This document shows positions 13,564-26,790 of a DNA stretch of 64,000 nucleotides, piece by piece. The notes below the pieces were generated by a model. The model was not told the DNA's origin. It did no database searches and saw only the letters and a program-made list of their open reading frames with translations. This stretch comes from Archegozetes longisetosus. Its lineage: Eukaryota; Arthropoda; Arachnida; Sarcoptiformes; Trhypochthoniidae. Positions within the stretch are counted from its first letter, which is position 1; each line of letters begins with the position of its first letter. The translations under genes were made by a program, and so were the position numbers. Location of the stretch: positions 6,360,001-6,424,000 of the forward strand of contig JAEMBT020000002.1 of assembly GCA_018873245.2 (NCBI GenBank), given 5' to 3'.

Positions 13564-13620
13564 GATACAAAGTACTACCTGTAATGTTACTTTAATTAGG
13601 GATAGAACTTTATAGCACTA
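13564..13620. mobile_element. ~60-bp hairpin repeat, copy P1
   Basis: ATACAAAGTACTACCTGTAA pairs with the right end GATAGAACTTTATAGCACTA. It shares the arm motif AGTGCTATAAAGT-CTATCT and the centre TGTAATGTTACTT with P2. Confidence 0.7.
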
Positions 13621-14960
13621 ACCGAACGAATGCGTGCATGCAATTTATTAAATCTCGAGCAGGATTTACCAGTTTCACTTTTTCATCAAATCAAACTTTT
13701 TTCAAATATTCAGGCTTCTCAACGTTACTTAGTTTTTAGAATAACAAACAGCGGCGAAAACTTATACCAAATGATTTCGTAGAAAGCTGGATTAAAAATG
13801 GTTGAAGAAGAGATTATAAAAGAAAAAAATTCGATTTTCATATCCATTTCAAAGACTAATCATTGCTTGGGAGGTAAAGCTAACACTTTGGTATCGCTAG
13901 TAATTAATCCAGATGCGAAATTATGGATGAAAGACGAGCAAAGTTTAGATAGTGTTTAACTACACAGTACCTGGTGAGCATGATTAAAATGGAGAACCAA
14001 AAGATGCAATTTAGTCATGCAAAAGAGCACTCGATTAATTATGGTATCATTAAGAGGGGACTATAGAAATGGCAAAGCAGTGAACATATTTGCCCAAATG
14101 CATAATACTCTCATTATTAGAAAATCTATCACTTGATTATTTTTTAAGGGAAGGCCGAAAACGGATAATTTATGCTTTATACACTGAATCGGGAATCTCC
14201 TCAGTATAATAATGAGCCTTTTTTGCTACATTAATTTTTTGTGGTTTTAGTCTTTCTTCTAACGTTATTTCATAATAAAAAACATTTTTTCTTTATAATA
14301 CGTCCGCAATAACTTATCGCATACAACAAGGCCTGTATTGTTTCCTAATGTGCCGTCGATTGTTGTGCTTCCAAATTAATTACATTCCTAAACATTTTCA
14401 AAAGATTAACTATTAAAATAAATGAATTACCATTTGAGTCAAATATTAGAAAAGCCAGTCCTTTATTCCCGTTATCTTAAGGTTTGTTTATAATATAGTC
14501 TGTAAAATGTTGTGGAAGAATAAGATCTTGAAAACAAGTTGTGAAGAATAAATAGTTGAAAATAAATGCTACAGAATAAATTCTAGAAGAATAAGTTAAT
14601 AATATTGTTGTAATCGATAAAGTTTAGCATAATATGTACTTAGATTCGATCGGAAAGTAGGATAGAGCCAAATCACATGAATCGTCAGCAACTATTTTGT
14701 ATTTAATTCGTTTCAGGATGATGTCCTCGATGTTCATTACTTTCTTGAATAGAAATTATACTGATATCCAGTACTTAGTCCTAATAGTTTTTCACTCTAA
14801 GAATAAATTTCAAGCCAAGTATTGATGTGAAAGCTATCATTTGTCTAAATTCAATTAGTATAGTCTTAATATTTTATTACTACTAAACTGAATAGTGTTA
14901 TACCTTTAACCAGAGTATTATTGTTCAGGATTTGTTTTATGCATTAGTTTAAAAGTTGGG

Positions 14961-15010
14961 CTTAAGTTAACTTCAGCTTAAGTTAACTTCAGCTTAACTT
15001 AACTTAAGCT
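14961..15010. repeat. Palindrome-rich tandem repeat
   Basis: CTTAAGTTAACTTCAG repeated, ending in AACTTAACTTAAGCT. Units are internally palindromic and the cluster is foldable. Confidence 0.88.
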
Positions 15011-16769
15011 CTGACCAACACAGCTCTTAAGTACCTACACGTTCTTATCCTTATTATTAATGGTAATTATGTTTTATGCCTAATTTAATCGTAAAACAAC
15101 AGTTAATAGTGTTTCCATGTTTCAATAGAGTGACGATAATGAAGGTGTGACTCACTTTCCTTTTACCGGCAATATTCGCAATCAAATGCAGTCACTCTTC
15201 TCTCTACTCAAATTTCTCATTAAAATCAGCAACATACTTATTCCTATTATCCATCACCTCAACTATCGATTTGCTAACTATTTTGAATACCAATTTTCCT
15301 AAATTACTTGATTAGGTTCCGGACATGACCTAAAATAAGATGATCTATGAGCTAACAATCGTATGATCTATTGGTGTTCTGTTGTTAATTGCAAAAATAA
15401 ATACAGTTTAACCTCTCTATCTTCAACAGACAGTTATATGGTTTGGAAAAACAATAAAAACATAAACCTTATCTAGTCTAGTTTTAAAAAGCAGTTAACT
15501 GCTTGTTCAGCTTGAACAACTTTTACTCTATTTGCCGAGAATATTCTGTTCGTGAAATTAGTCATTTCCTATGAAATGCTAGCGTCAGAATGAGACTATT
15601 GTGCAATTTGAACAGCAATTGATTATTTTATTCATTGGAAATTATTCGAATCAGATTTCAAGTTAAGATCGAGGTGGAGACTAAAGGTTAACATCAATAT
15701 AGACTAAATATTTGAATTGATATTTAAATATTTGATTTTTATGTCGATAAATTTTTATCAAACTACTGTACGCTTACGTGAAAATGTACCTTTTAAGCCT
15801 TAATATTATTTTCAATGGAATCATAACCAATTCAAATGGATCATTCCAAAAAACCCGATTTATGAATCACTGCTCAAATAAGCTCTAAAAAATTAAAGTT
15901 ATATAAGTCTTTGACAATCCCAAGTATTGGACACTAAGTTGACGTTATATCAAAACTATTGTTTATTGGATTGTGATTGAAGGCTAATTCGGCTAAATAT
16001 ATGTATTTATATATTTTTTCATAGTTTCAATGCATAATATTTTGATATTATTTTAGAGGATTTAATGTCTAAAAGAATAAAAGATTAAATTGAAACCATG
16101 TTTTAGTCAAACGCATTCAGTCTATTCATGATGTCATTTATCTATTTTATTGACTAAATGTAACTCAAAATTTTATTCAATAATGCGCCAGATTTTCCTA
16201 TTTTCAACCAAAGTTTGCATTCAGTCTATATTATATTGAATTAATCATCTCATAATGAATGCGGAAAAGAATTAGTGTTCAGTTTTCGGTTTAGGAGCAC
16301 ATTTTCTGGTATTTTTATATATTGCAGATTGGGATCTAATGTTTTTAGTACATCTTGTTTGAATAGACGATCATTGGTTGATCTCGGTGTTTATGCTAGG
16401 AGTACAAAAGTTTTCTCAATTTAATTATGGCAGAATCCTTTTAGAAATTCTTATATTCTTATATAATTTCTTTTCTCCTTTGCTCCAATTCAAACAGTTA
16501 ACGTATAGCCAACGTATAATCTCCTATAAAAACTGATTTCCTGCTCAGCTAAGATGCTAATATTTTGCAAACCTCAGGTTAATTAGATGTGCAAAACAAA
16601 TTAGAGAAGCTCCGAGTCGTCAGTGGATTCGTGATGTTGGGTGAAGTTTTCTTACCTCAATTACTAGATAACATGCATGCTGTGCCTATCTGTGAGTGCC
16701 TATCGCTGTTTTATACTGCATAACAGAAAAGTGGTCTTTCAGTTAAGGCACAATTTTGGCCATTCAACA

Positions 16770-16918
16770 CAGAGGCGGATCACTAATCATTCTACTAATC
16801 AATTATCTGTTATAAAATTGCTACACTTCAATCAATTAACTTTAAAACCCACCAAAAACTACTTTCCATCAATTCTCATCAATCGATTAGTAGTCAATTG
16901 GAATGAACTCCGCCACTG
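16770..16918. mobile_element. Possible short hAT-like MITE, 149 bp
   Basis: The left end CAGAGGCGGATCAC and the right end GAACTCCGCCACTG (complement CAGTGGCGGAGTTC) look like the hAT terminal repeat of copies H1-H4. The interior does not match them and the flanking 8-mers do not agree. An 80-codon frame covering it is therefore doubtful. Confidence 0.35.
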
Positions 16919-17269
16919 ATCAGGTCATAGGAAGTGATGTCTGAGCGTCTGCGCCTTCAGTGTTGGATTCAGTTATTGAGCGTTTCTCTTTGCGAATCTA
17001 TGCAGTTGGCATGGAATGCTTGGCGGATCGAGCGAAAAGAGTGGTGAGGCCTGGAGAATGATGTGCTTATGTGTATAGTTGTACAGAAATGCCATGTTCT
17101 AAAGTGCAGTCTTCAGCAAACGGTGCTCTCTCAAAGTGAAGTTAAATTGATATGTTCTGATTTGTATATTATTGTGCCTAAATTGAAATTTGGGTGCATC
17201 GAGTAGTGAACGGTGTGAACAGATTAGTTGACAGAATAGTGGTGTTGTGCTGTTATTAATACTAAATAG

Positions 17270-17420
17270 TTATATATTGTTATTGCTCCAATTTTTGTGG
17301 AATAATTGCTGTGGAAGATGAAAAAACAAGAGTGCGCCACTATTTTGGTGGTATTAGCCAATACTTAAATGATAAGTTGCACTTGATTGACCATGGCTTT
17401 CAAAAACAGAGAACTAGTGA
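17270..17420 (+). repeat. Dispersed repeat R, copy 1
   Basis: Aligns with 22142-22330 in the same orientation. Shared landmarks are ATAATTG-TGT-G, AAAACAAGA--GCGCCAC, TATTGACCAATA-type sequence, ATGGCTTT and AGTGAAATATTTAT. The frame 17311-17526 has no ATG and lies over this repeat. The family type is unknown and ends were not found. Confidence 0.6.
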
Positions 17421-18427
17421 GAAATTTATAATTGCCCTTTTCGGTCATAAACTCCGGTTCAATTACTGCTCACTATATGCACATAAAAGGTATTCATTTT
17501 CTCTACCTCAACTTACTAGTATTTAGCTTGAAAACATTTATCATTATATAATAAGTTGTACCAATTTGGTTCATATTAATTTCATCTCTTATGCTAAACT
17601 ATTTATGCTCTTGTTTTTGATTTGCAAAATGATGTCTAAATGATGTCTAAATTTATTGAAGAACTCAAATTTCAAATCAATAAAAGCATCTCGTCTTTGC
17701 TTAGAATAAAGTACAACTGAATGTATAACTGAATGTAAATCCCAAAAGGATAAATTCGCTCATTGTTCAAATAGAAAGAACTTAATTGACTACATTTGAT
17801 AAGGAATATTCTTTAAATAACGCTAACACATAGGAAGATGAAGTATTTTAGAGATATGACATTAGATTTGTTGAAGTGTTTAATTAGAATCAATTAATTT
17901 GATTTGATTGAAGTGATTGAAAGTTGTTCTGAGTTGGTCTCACTTTAAAGTCCTGTTTAATCAATAATTGAAACTTTATTCCATTAGTCTTAAAATTACA
18001 GTTATTTCCATACAATTAGATTAATTAAAAATGCAATGAATTTTATCTTAAAACTGAGTATATATTGATTGAAAGTTTGAACGTTGAGCTTTGAATGAGA
18101 GATAATATTTTTAAAGGAGTAGCTATGTTGAAAAGCAGGAAATAGTTCATAATAAAAGATACTATACTCTGCTTTTATTTGTCTCATTATTACGTGACAA
18201 TCACTTATATTTCAGTTTAATTATTCTTTTGCTGTATTTACGACATCTATTAAGTTTGATAAGTATTTACCATGTTCTCCGTCTTAATGAGAGCTAAAGA
18301 TAAGGAAATTCAAATACAAATGCATACTAAATGATCTAAAGCACAAAACGTATTGCACTCAAAATGTTTGTAAAATTAGGTAATTATTAATATTCTCTAT
18401 CAGACTATCATTAGTCAAAAATAGATC

Positions 18428-18468
18428 TATCGATTAATAGAATCGATTTGAGTATTAATTAATCGATA
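18428..18468. repeat. 11-bp inverted repeat
   Basis: TATCGATTAAT (18428-18438) and ATTAATCGATA (18458-18468) are exact complements. In DNA this AT-rich it may be chance. Confidence 0.6.
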
Positions 18469-18589
18469 CTGGAATGTTTTCGTCAATTCAAACTATTTAT
18501 GATCATTATTGAAACATAAGTTAAACACAAGTTAAAGATTAGTAACAAATGAGAACAACTAATGAGAAGTTGGAAGGTTTAGGATCTAA

Positions 18590-18653
18590 GCAGAATTTAG
18601 GATTCGAACGGAATCTAACATTCAAATAGAATCTTAGATTCAAACAGAATTTA
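18590..18653. repeat. ~20-bp tandem repeat
   Basis: Three to four imperfect copies of AGAATTTAGGATTCAAAC-type sequence. Confidence 0.8.
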
Positions 18654-18816
18654 GCATAAGTAGAAGAAAATTAAATCAAATAAGTCTTCATAATGAGATA
18701 GTATGATTGAAGTAATAAATAGGAAGTAATACAAGTCAATTGATTTCAAGTAAAGAGACTTAGCGAGCATTTATCAGTCATCAAAGTTTAGGTTCAATAT
18801 ATTAGACTAGTATTGA

Positions 18817-19349
18817 GTGTATTCATTGCGCCTCAGCCGCAAGAGAATTGTTTGGAAGAGAAGATGTATTCGGAACCGATCCAATTCTAGTTTGGTTTAC
18901 TCTTCACTATTGCCACTAATTCATTGCAAGCAAAGCATTACTATATATACGAAATCTAGCGCTCTATTACTTTTAAATGGAGGTCTAATCAATTGCGGCC
19001 TTTGGATAAGAAGCACCTCTTCTTCCATGTTGTTCCTTATTTTTCATCGTCTTATTCCTTGGGTTTGCTTCGATTCTTGATCGCATCGTCTTTTGAGAGG
19101 CAGAGCCTAAGAATTAAACACAGAAAAGCGTAACAGGACTGAGGAGGAGTAGAGAATAGTAGGAATAGACAATTGAGAGAATAGGACCAAAATCCACGCT
19201 AAATAAGATGCCATAACTTGCATGGAGGCGAAAACCAACAAATAAGACAACAACTCAGGCCCTGCATCAGATATGATGTTAGCATTACTGATATTAGAAC
19301 TCAGTCTAAGTGTCTCTATGTTTGGATGTCTGCTGCATGTGATGGACAA
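18817..19349. other. GC-richer patch with broken frames, possible relic
   Basis: The base composition rises here. One frame reads sensibly for about 35 codons (around ARELFGREDVFGTDP) and then meets stops. An 87-codon frame runs in another phase, and an 80-codon frame lies on the minus strand at 19107-19349. This pattern could be a decayed coding sequence, but I do not recognise any family. Confidence 0.2.
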
Positions 19350-19800
19350 GCTCTATGCTTGGATGTTAGTTGCATATGATGGACAACTTAGACGTGCGTC
19401 GAGAATGAGATCCAATAAACAAAGCTGATTCGCAATATAAATAAAAAAGGATAACGAGTAGTGTCGAAATAATTGATTGCAGTCAAAATCTCAAACAAGC
19501 AAAAAAGCAAAGACGCAAAACTACCACTTTAGGCCATCAAACTTTCTCTCAATAAAATCCAGAGGAATCAGAGACTAAAGAGTGAGACACTGAGAGAGAC
19601 TGGAGAGAGGCTGAGAGAGATAGGGAGAGACAAGACTGAGAGAGATATAAGAGTGGATGTTAGGAAGCAGTCGAGTATAGCAAATCATATGAAGGCATCT
19701 GTGCTGATATAATGTTAATATTAATAATAATAATAATAAGGTTCAAGTCTTTCATTCTCAATACTAGTTTTGCTCTTTATTTTGAATTGTTCTCTCTCAT

Positions 19801-19801
<1 letters not shown>

Positions 19802-19877
<76 letters not shown>
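19802..19877. repeat. (CT)38 microsatellite
   Basis: Uninterrupted CT run, followed by decayed GCTCTCTC copies up to about 19908. Confidence 0.98.
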
Positions 19878-19880
<3 letters not shown>

Positions 19881-20289
19881 ATGCTCTCTCAGGCTCTCTC
19901 TTGCTCTCTGATGCCGTTATTCTAGAAAAGCGTTTGAGAAATAGTTTGATATTGTCTTATGTTGTGTAATATTGTCTTATTGTTAGTTTAAGTGCTGGAG
20001 TTAATCGAAAGTTGTCGGGGGAGAAGAGGAATAAAAGAAAAGCGTTAGATCACTATAGCTAACTGGATAGTAGAGTAGAGAACAATATTAAATTATAAGG
20101 AAGCAAAGAATAAAGGGGTCATTTTATTTTTAGTCAGAGTTAATCTATTATAAATACAATATTTTTATTCTTATCGAACATGCGTAATGCGTGTTTTGCC
20201 GTTGCTGGTGATATTATTTTATTAAGCTGCCATTGTGTGCACTGCCGTACGTGTTTCATATTTGCTTCATAATAGATCCTATGCTATGT

Positions 20290-20353
20290 CATAGCTTTGC
20301 CACAGCTTTGCCTTAGCTTTGCCTTAGCTTTCCATAGCTTCTCATAGCTTTCC
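20290..20353. repeat. ~12-bp tandem repeat
   Basis: Imperfect CATAGCTTTGCC units, about five copies. Confidence 0.88.
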
Positions 20354-20730
20354 CATACAATACTACCAATGTTCTAATGCTGTATTGCTTTAGATTTGCG
20401 CCTAACTATCAAATAATACTGTAACACTGTAACTGCATCGAAGATACTACACACGCTTTTATGACAGTGTAGGATAGGATAGGATATGCACTATTATAGA
20501 TTGTATTCTGGTCTGACCTAATTTCCAATGATACAAAACTGAAAGAAAGAGAAAACAGCGTATCATACACACAATCAAAAGAGCCAATCCTTCATTTAAA
20601 ATTCAATCGTTCAGATATCAAAAGCACGCCTTTTTTCAGACAAAAATCATAAAGAAAAACAACCCAAAGCGATATTCATTCGAGTATTTGAAAGTATTGG
20701 CGGTACAAAAGCGAGTCATATCTTCTTTGG

Positions 20731-20789
20731 AGTGCCATAAAGTGCTATCTGCAATGTTACTTAAACTGGAGATAGGATTTTATAGGACT
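20731..20789. mobile_element. ~60-bp hairpin repeat, copy P2
   Basis: Left arm AGTGCCATAAAGTGCTATCT; right arm GATAGGATTTTATAGGACT in reverse complement. The centre GCAATGTTACTTAAA is close to P1. Confidence 0.72.
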
Positions 20790-21694
20790 CATCCGACGAT
20801 ACGAGCAAAAGTAAGAGTAACAAGACAACAAGCACATCTCGAAACTATAGTCCTACTCTGAACATTTCTTTCTTGCAAAGCCCCTCTACTTAAGTTTGAG
20901 CATTTTCCCCACTAAGGATATGCTGCTCATCGTAATTGAATCTATCTTCATCTTTAGGGAATGAATTGGTTTACTGCTTTACCACTATTCGATCCTATGC
21001 CATCGCTATTCCATACTTATGCTCAGCTATACCATTGCTGTTGCATCGAGTTTGCAGCCCCTTTTTGAGTTTGAGTTTCATTTCCCCTTCTGTTTTTGCT
21101 GCCATGGATTCTTAAACTAGCTTTTTCTTAGTTTGTCAGCGTAAGAGTGTGTATGAGCTCGTGTGTATGTGTGTGAATGTACGTATGTGTGTGTTCTTCC
21201 ATGGTATAGTCTGATCTTCTATGATATAGTTTGATTCTCGCTGAAATAATCTTTCATGGATGGAGACTTGCCATGAAATGCATGACACAGATTCGATCAA
21301 TTCGATCAATCAGATTTAATCAAAACAATAAAAGTCGTGTAAAATCAAATACGTATCGATCAGAGATGCACATTGCAAACAGCCCTACAACTAATACTAT
21401 ACAATATATTTAAGGCAATAAAAAACCAGAAGAGGAAAAAAGTTAGGCTCAATACACCAAGGACTTCGAATACGTTACTATCAATCCGAGACAAAAGTCT
21501 TCCCCTTTTCAAAGTATGAATTCTTAAAATCACTGCTCAATACTATAACTCCAATCAGTTTGACTGCAATGAGTGACTGCAATGTATGCTTACTCTGCTT
21601 GAAGTGAAGTCATCTTACGGGCGATTTCAATCTGCCACATAGTTCTACTGCTTCTATCGTTTGAACGCTTTTGACTCGGCTTTGAATCAAACTC

Positions 21695-21695
21695 T

Positions 21696-21730
<35 letters not shown>
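21695..21730. repeat. (CA)n(TA)n compound microsatellite
   Basis: About 12 CA units passing directly into about 6 TA units. Confidence 0.95.
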
Positions 21731-22141
21731 GTTTGCTCAACGAATATATTAATAGCATTTTATGAAATTCAATGATATTTGTCAAAACAGCACCAGAACA
21801 GCAAATATACTCTTAAACCAAATCAGTTTGAAGTTGAGCGGAAACCTCGAAAACGAAGCAAAAACACCAAAAATGCGCATAAATAAAAAGTATTCTTTAG
21901 AGACATTAAAATGAATATTGTTATCGAAAACTACAAATAGGAATAAACAAAATATAGCTTTTATCAAACTTATCTGATCTTAAATGCTGACTAGTAGTGA
22001 AACTTTGATCAGCCTCCCCGCGGTCTGTCTTTGGGACTATTTTTAATCTTTAGCAACCTTTAGATTAACATAAATAAACATATGGTAGTGATTGTTAGGA
22101 AACAGTTGTTAATCATAGTTAATAGGGTTAAGACTTGCCAA

Positions 22142-22330
22142 AAGGTCATTATTGGTGTTGTAATACCTGTAATAATTGGTGTAAGGCATTGCAAAACAAG
22201 ATCGCGCCACCACTTTAGATAGTATTGACCAATAGGTTAAATCATAGTCTATTGAGCCGGAATCACAATGGCTTTGGCAAATTGAAAGGATTGAAGTGAA
22301 ATATTTATTTGTTTTGGCCAAAATGTAGTA
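22142..22330 (+). repeat. Dispersed repeat R, copy 2
   Basis: Second copy of the repeat at 17270, about 65-70% alike by eye. Its left part contains the duplicated phrase ATTATTGGTGTTGTAATACC / ATAATTGGTGTAAGG. The minus-strand frame 22109-22333 is not supported as a gene. Confidence 0.6.
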
Positions 22331-22916
22331 CATAAATGACTACTTGCTAAATGCAGATAAAGAGTATCACTTATTTTATGATATTTAACATGACACAATT
22401 TGTTATTATTTCATAACTTATATCAAAGTGCAAGCATTCAGTATTTATCACTTTACATAATCAAAAGCTATACACTCTCTCTAATCATATTTGCAGCTCA
22501 TCTTCTCAAGGCTTTCTTGATATATTAATTTTGAACTAACTTCTAAGAAAAGCATTTCTCTTTTCAATCAACCTGAATAATGCTATCACTATTTTTAAGG
22601 TGATTGTCATCAGCCAGAAAATTCATTCCTTTATTTATGCTAACCTATTCGCCAGACTCTCAGATTAAAACTTGCAGACTTTCAATATGATAATTAAAGA
22701 GAATTCATTAGACAATATCAGTTTGAATTGTCCAAAAGTAATTACCTTGCTATATTTAATTCAACTTAGTTTGAGGTTAGACTTATTCTTCGCTACCATC
22801 ATTACAAATGATTATTAATTTAGGCAATGGCTGAACTAGATTGAAATTTACTGTCAGTTATGAACATTTCGGTTAATATTGGAATGACCAACCACATAAA
22901 TAGAAATAGAAATGTA

Positions 22917-23139
22917 CAGTTGAGAACTTAATAGTCTGCTATAGCAACGAGAAAAAGGTTGCTGCTATGTCAATCTCCCCATGATGAGTATGAATTTTTT
23001 GCTAAATTTAATTTTCAGTTTACTTTGAATACTATATTAAACATTCTATAAGTTTCTCAGTATCTTCAATATAATAGAAAGCAGCCCATGAAAACACATG
23101 ACTTCTGGTTACCATCAATGATGGTTAGGTTTTCGAGTG
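22917..23139 (+). mobile_element. TA-flanked MITE, copy B
   Basis: Flanked by TA on both sides. The left end is CAGTTGAGAACTTAATAG and the right end is the inverted partner finishing TTTTCGAGTG. The internal block with ATTCTATAAGTTTCTCAG aligns with the other copies. There is no coding capacity. The TA duplication suggests mobilisation by a Tc1/mariner-type transposase (inference). Confidence 0.85.
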
Positions 23140-24383
23140 TATTAGACATTAATTCTAACTATTCCATATTAACTCCATAATGAAATTTGATTTGTCCAGC
23201 AACCATGAGCTATTAAATGGTATTTGTCTGACCTTTAATTTGAGGCCTATTTAGCAATGACTTGGTAGCCTCTAGTATGCCGTAGTGCGATTCATGTCTA
23301 AATAAAAGCGCTGCCTTAGCGTAAAACTGTAACAGAAAGTATAGATCTTGGAAAACTTAACAAACCCTAGAAAATAATCTGCTCTAAAACGCGATCCCAA
23401 TTATTTTTAGTCTGTGCAATTAGTGTCAGCATTCGGAATGGGTTCACATACTGGATTTTCAATATTTTCTTAAAATATAAACTTTAATTTGAATATATAT
23501 TAAAATTGTTGACATAATTTTTTACATATGCAAATCAAATATATTGATTATATAATAAGTAGAGGTTCATTAAATATTTCATTCTATCAGTGAATTTATA
23601 CAATATTTGAAATTTATTTGTACATTTATGACTAGATGTTTGATAATTTATGAGTTTAGACAAATAGCATTTAGTTTAATTAGTGTACTTTCAAATTATT
23701 AGTTTAAAAGATAACTTTCAACTCAAGTCTAACTACTTGCATGACGACCAGCAAACTAGACATTTTTCTCACTAATCTCTACAATCATTTTCTAATTATT
23801 CTAAATTAATCGTACTTTTATTGCCTATAAGTCTTATGCTAGTGATTAGTATCCAGTCATTCAACTCTATTTGAAGACCGTCTTAAAAGTGTCTGTTTTT
23901 GCACTCAAATTAACTTTGTTTGGATGAAGTGTCGAAATATTGATAAAACATTACAGTTCCTAATATGGTCTAAATATAATGATCATATATTTTATTGTCT
24001 TACAATTTTACATCCTGAAAGCTTAGAAACTTATGCATTTATCATACATGCATACATCCATGCATGCATTCATTGAGTTGATGCTTCGTTTCTAAAAAGT
24101 ATTGGACGTCAACTAAACGTTTGCTCATCTGCTAATCCATTACACTAATTAGAGCTTTAGACAATCCTTTGAAAACATTTGAATGTTCAAGACAATCCTG
24201 ATATGATGTGCATCTATTAAGAGCATTTTGGAAATTAGCCGATTATAATGAATTAGCTTGGATTTTTTCAAATTGCTTATATTTGTCAGTACAATGAAAA
24301 CACGGATTACGTGCAATGCATATGAATCCGATTTTGATAATAAACATCAAACTGACAATTGTGTGACGAGAGATGTTCAGGTT

Positions 24384-24443
24384 AGTACTATGGTGTTCTA
24401 CCTCTAATAGAAGCAATATTAGAGATAGCACTTTATAGGCACT
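24384..24443. mobile_element. ~60-bp hairpin repeat, copy P3
   Basis: Left arm AGTACTATGGTGTTCTACCT; right arm GAGATAGCACTTTATAGGC then ACT, whose complement reads AGTGCCTATAAAGTGCTATC. The centre has diverged from P1 and P2. Confidence 0.65.
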
Positions 24444-25526
24444 CATACGTTATTATGACTAAACCTAACATTTGGCTGCAAGACATTCGCATTAACATAA
24501 GTTGATTAGTTTATAACTCGTTTTATTCAAAAATTTAATTTCAAAAATCGCTGTTATTAAACACTGCTATTTGATTAACTAAATTAAATAAAAACTTAAT
24601 TTGGTATTTGTTTTGTTTAGCTGGAGATCGAGTTTAGAAATTTAAAATCCCTTTACATTTTCTGGTTGACAGATGAAATTCCTTTGAGTACTAATGTTTG
24701 ACATTCTTCGTATTCTTCCATCTAACTGTACGCACAATTTGTTTTACAAATAATTTTACATTTCAATCAATTATACTAACAATTCTTCTAGAATTGAATG
24801 TCTTATCAAATCTTCAAATTGAAAGTCAATATAGAAGTTTTAATTTGATATAAAGATAGCTTCCATGATCGTATTCGGCAGGTTCTGAATGATTTGTTAG
24901 AATATTCTGTTAGAATATTCTTTATCAGACATAATGTTATTATGAGAAATATCTAAGAGTTACTCACATGTGAAATCATATTTATATTCAATTTCATTTG
25001 AACGATTGAATGTGCGTTATATTGTCTTGAAGATATTAATTTTTTCAACTCGTTTCAAATATGATCAATTGTTTCCATTTTTAGTGCTAACTCTAGAAAA
25101 TGAAATTTTAATGATGCGGTTATTTCAGTAGAATCTATCAAATAGAACAGAAAATGTGCTATGAGCATAAGAATGAATCAGAAAAATGTGAGACATAGCT
25201 TCGGGTCTATAAAGGTTAATAAACTGGAATATATTCAATGATCAGTTTGAGGCAAAATACTTCTAAGGATTGTGTAATTAGTCGAAAATTGAATAGCATT
25301 GGAAAGATTTGGGTGGTGAGAAAATGAATTGTGTCACATCTATCAAGATTGAAAATTATAAGAGATCTTCTCTTAAAAACTATAAAAACCTCTCAATAAT
25401 TAGTTATGCAAATTAGTGCTTCTCTCATTATTTTCTACTTGCCTCAAGTTAAATAATATTGTCATAAGAAAAGAAGCTTTTATTTAATTCTCGAAACCAA
25501 TTTTTTGTCGTGACATATTAACTCTA

Positions 25527-25756
25527 CACTCCTAAACTTAACCATCCTTCATAACAACCATCGTTCATGTGTTGTCATCAAATGTTCTCTATCAGATTAT
25601 AATGTATGATATATTGCGAAACTTATAGAATATTCAATGATAATCAATGCGAATTAGAAATCAGATTTTACAAAAAATAACTTATCTCCATCAAAGGCAG
25701 TTAACATGGCAGAGGCCTTTTCATGTTGCTATCAACGAGTGTTATCTTTTCGAGTG
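25527..25756 (-). mobile_element. TA-flanked MITE, copy E (reverse orientation)
   Basis: TA flanks at 25525 and 25757. The left end CACTCCTAAACTTAACCATC is the family's 3' terminal repeat in reverse, and the right end is TTTTCGAGTG. The diagnostic core appears reversed as CTTATAGAATATTCAATG. Confidence 0.8.
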
Positions 25757-26770
25757 TACTCTCTTATTCTTGATAAATGAGTAACAATTATATTCTATGA
25801 TAATTTCTTGTTATTCATATAATGATTCATTTGGAATTTATGAGCAATCACTTTGTCATCATAGATCAAATGTTGATTATATCAAGTTTGATATAAGAGT
25901 TGGGTCACTAACCCTTGTCCCTATGTTTGAATCAAATGGAAAAATGATATGAAGAGGAATAAAGAGAATGATAAAAACACCCGTTATTACTATCCTTTAA
26001 AAGAGAACAATGCAGAACAAATCTCTTCTAACTCTTATAGTAAGTTAGCCTTCTTTTGCTGCAGTTCAATACTGTGCAAAACTGGTGCTCATACATAGGG
26101 CTGTATTTTCTCATGGGTTTACATCAGTGCTCTGCAGGTAGAGATTGTGCAGACATATTTGCGTGAGAATGGCTATCACCAAGTGTCCAAAGTCAGATAT
26201 TGTACTTTGATCAATGAAAAAATTGCGAAAATATGCTGCAAAAAATATAAAGTATAGCATAGCCGTATACTTTTATACTCTAGTAGTGGTCTCACTACAT
26301 AAACTCTGCTCTCTCCATCTCTCTCCATTTCTCTCTCTCTCCCACTCTCTTTTCACTCTCTCTTTCTCAAACACGAAAAGAGCAACAAAAAAAATGAAAA
26401 AGAAATTTTGCTCAAATCTTGTTTTTGACTCGAACCTTTACAGCTATCGTCTATCCGTTATTGTCGATTGGAATAACGGCTCAACTCTTGCGCTTTAATG
26501 CCTTATGGCTTTCATATAAAGCTGAATGAGGAAGAATGAAGAATGAAACGTTAGTAAAGGCCATCCACACAGAGTTTGATCGTTAAAATTTTGTTCTATT
26601 TTTAGCTTCTATTAGAGTAACACAATATATAAGCTTATGAGAGAAGGGCTTCAGTCTCAAGCTATAAGCTCTTCATTTAAATTAATCTTCAATCTATTTA
26701 GTGGATCGGATCAATTGAATTAAGTTTATTTTGACGTTATTCCAAGTGAAACTTTTGGGGATTGTTAGGG

Positions 26771-26790
26771 TGAGAGAGAGAGAGAGAGAG
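26771..26790. repeat. (GA)10 microsatellite
   Basis: Short uninterrupted GA run. Confidence 0.93.

Larger units (their letters stand above)
12249..17269. other. AT-rich non-coding stretch
   Basis: Contains hairpin copy P1, a palindromic repeat (14961), a perfect 12-base palindrome GCACTTAAGTGC near 12516, and the doubtful MITE at 16770. The patch 16920-17100 is GC-richer but has no continuous frame. Confidence 0.55.
17421..22141. other. Non-coding stretch with relic-like patch and microsatellites
   Basis: Holds the patch at 18817-19349, a GAGAGA-rich zone at 19570-19660, the CT run at 19802, hairpin copy P2 and the CA/TA tract. Otherwise nothing recognised. Confidence 0.55.

Noticed and set aside
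15404..15427. Pogo-like left end CAGTTTAACCTCTCTAT
   Set aside because: No matching right end was found, so no element can be called.
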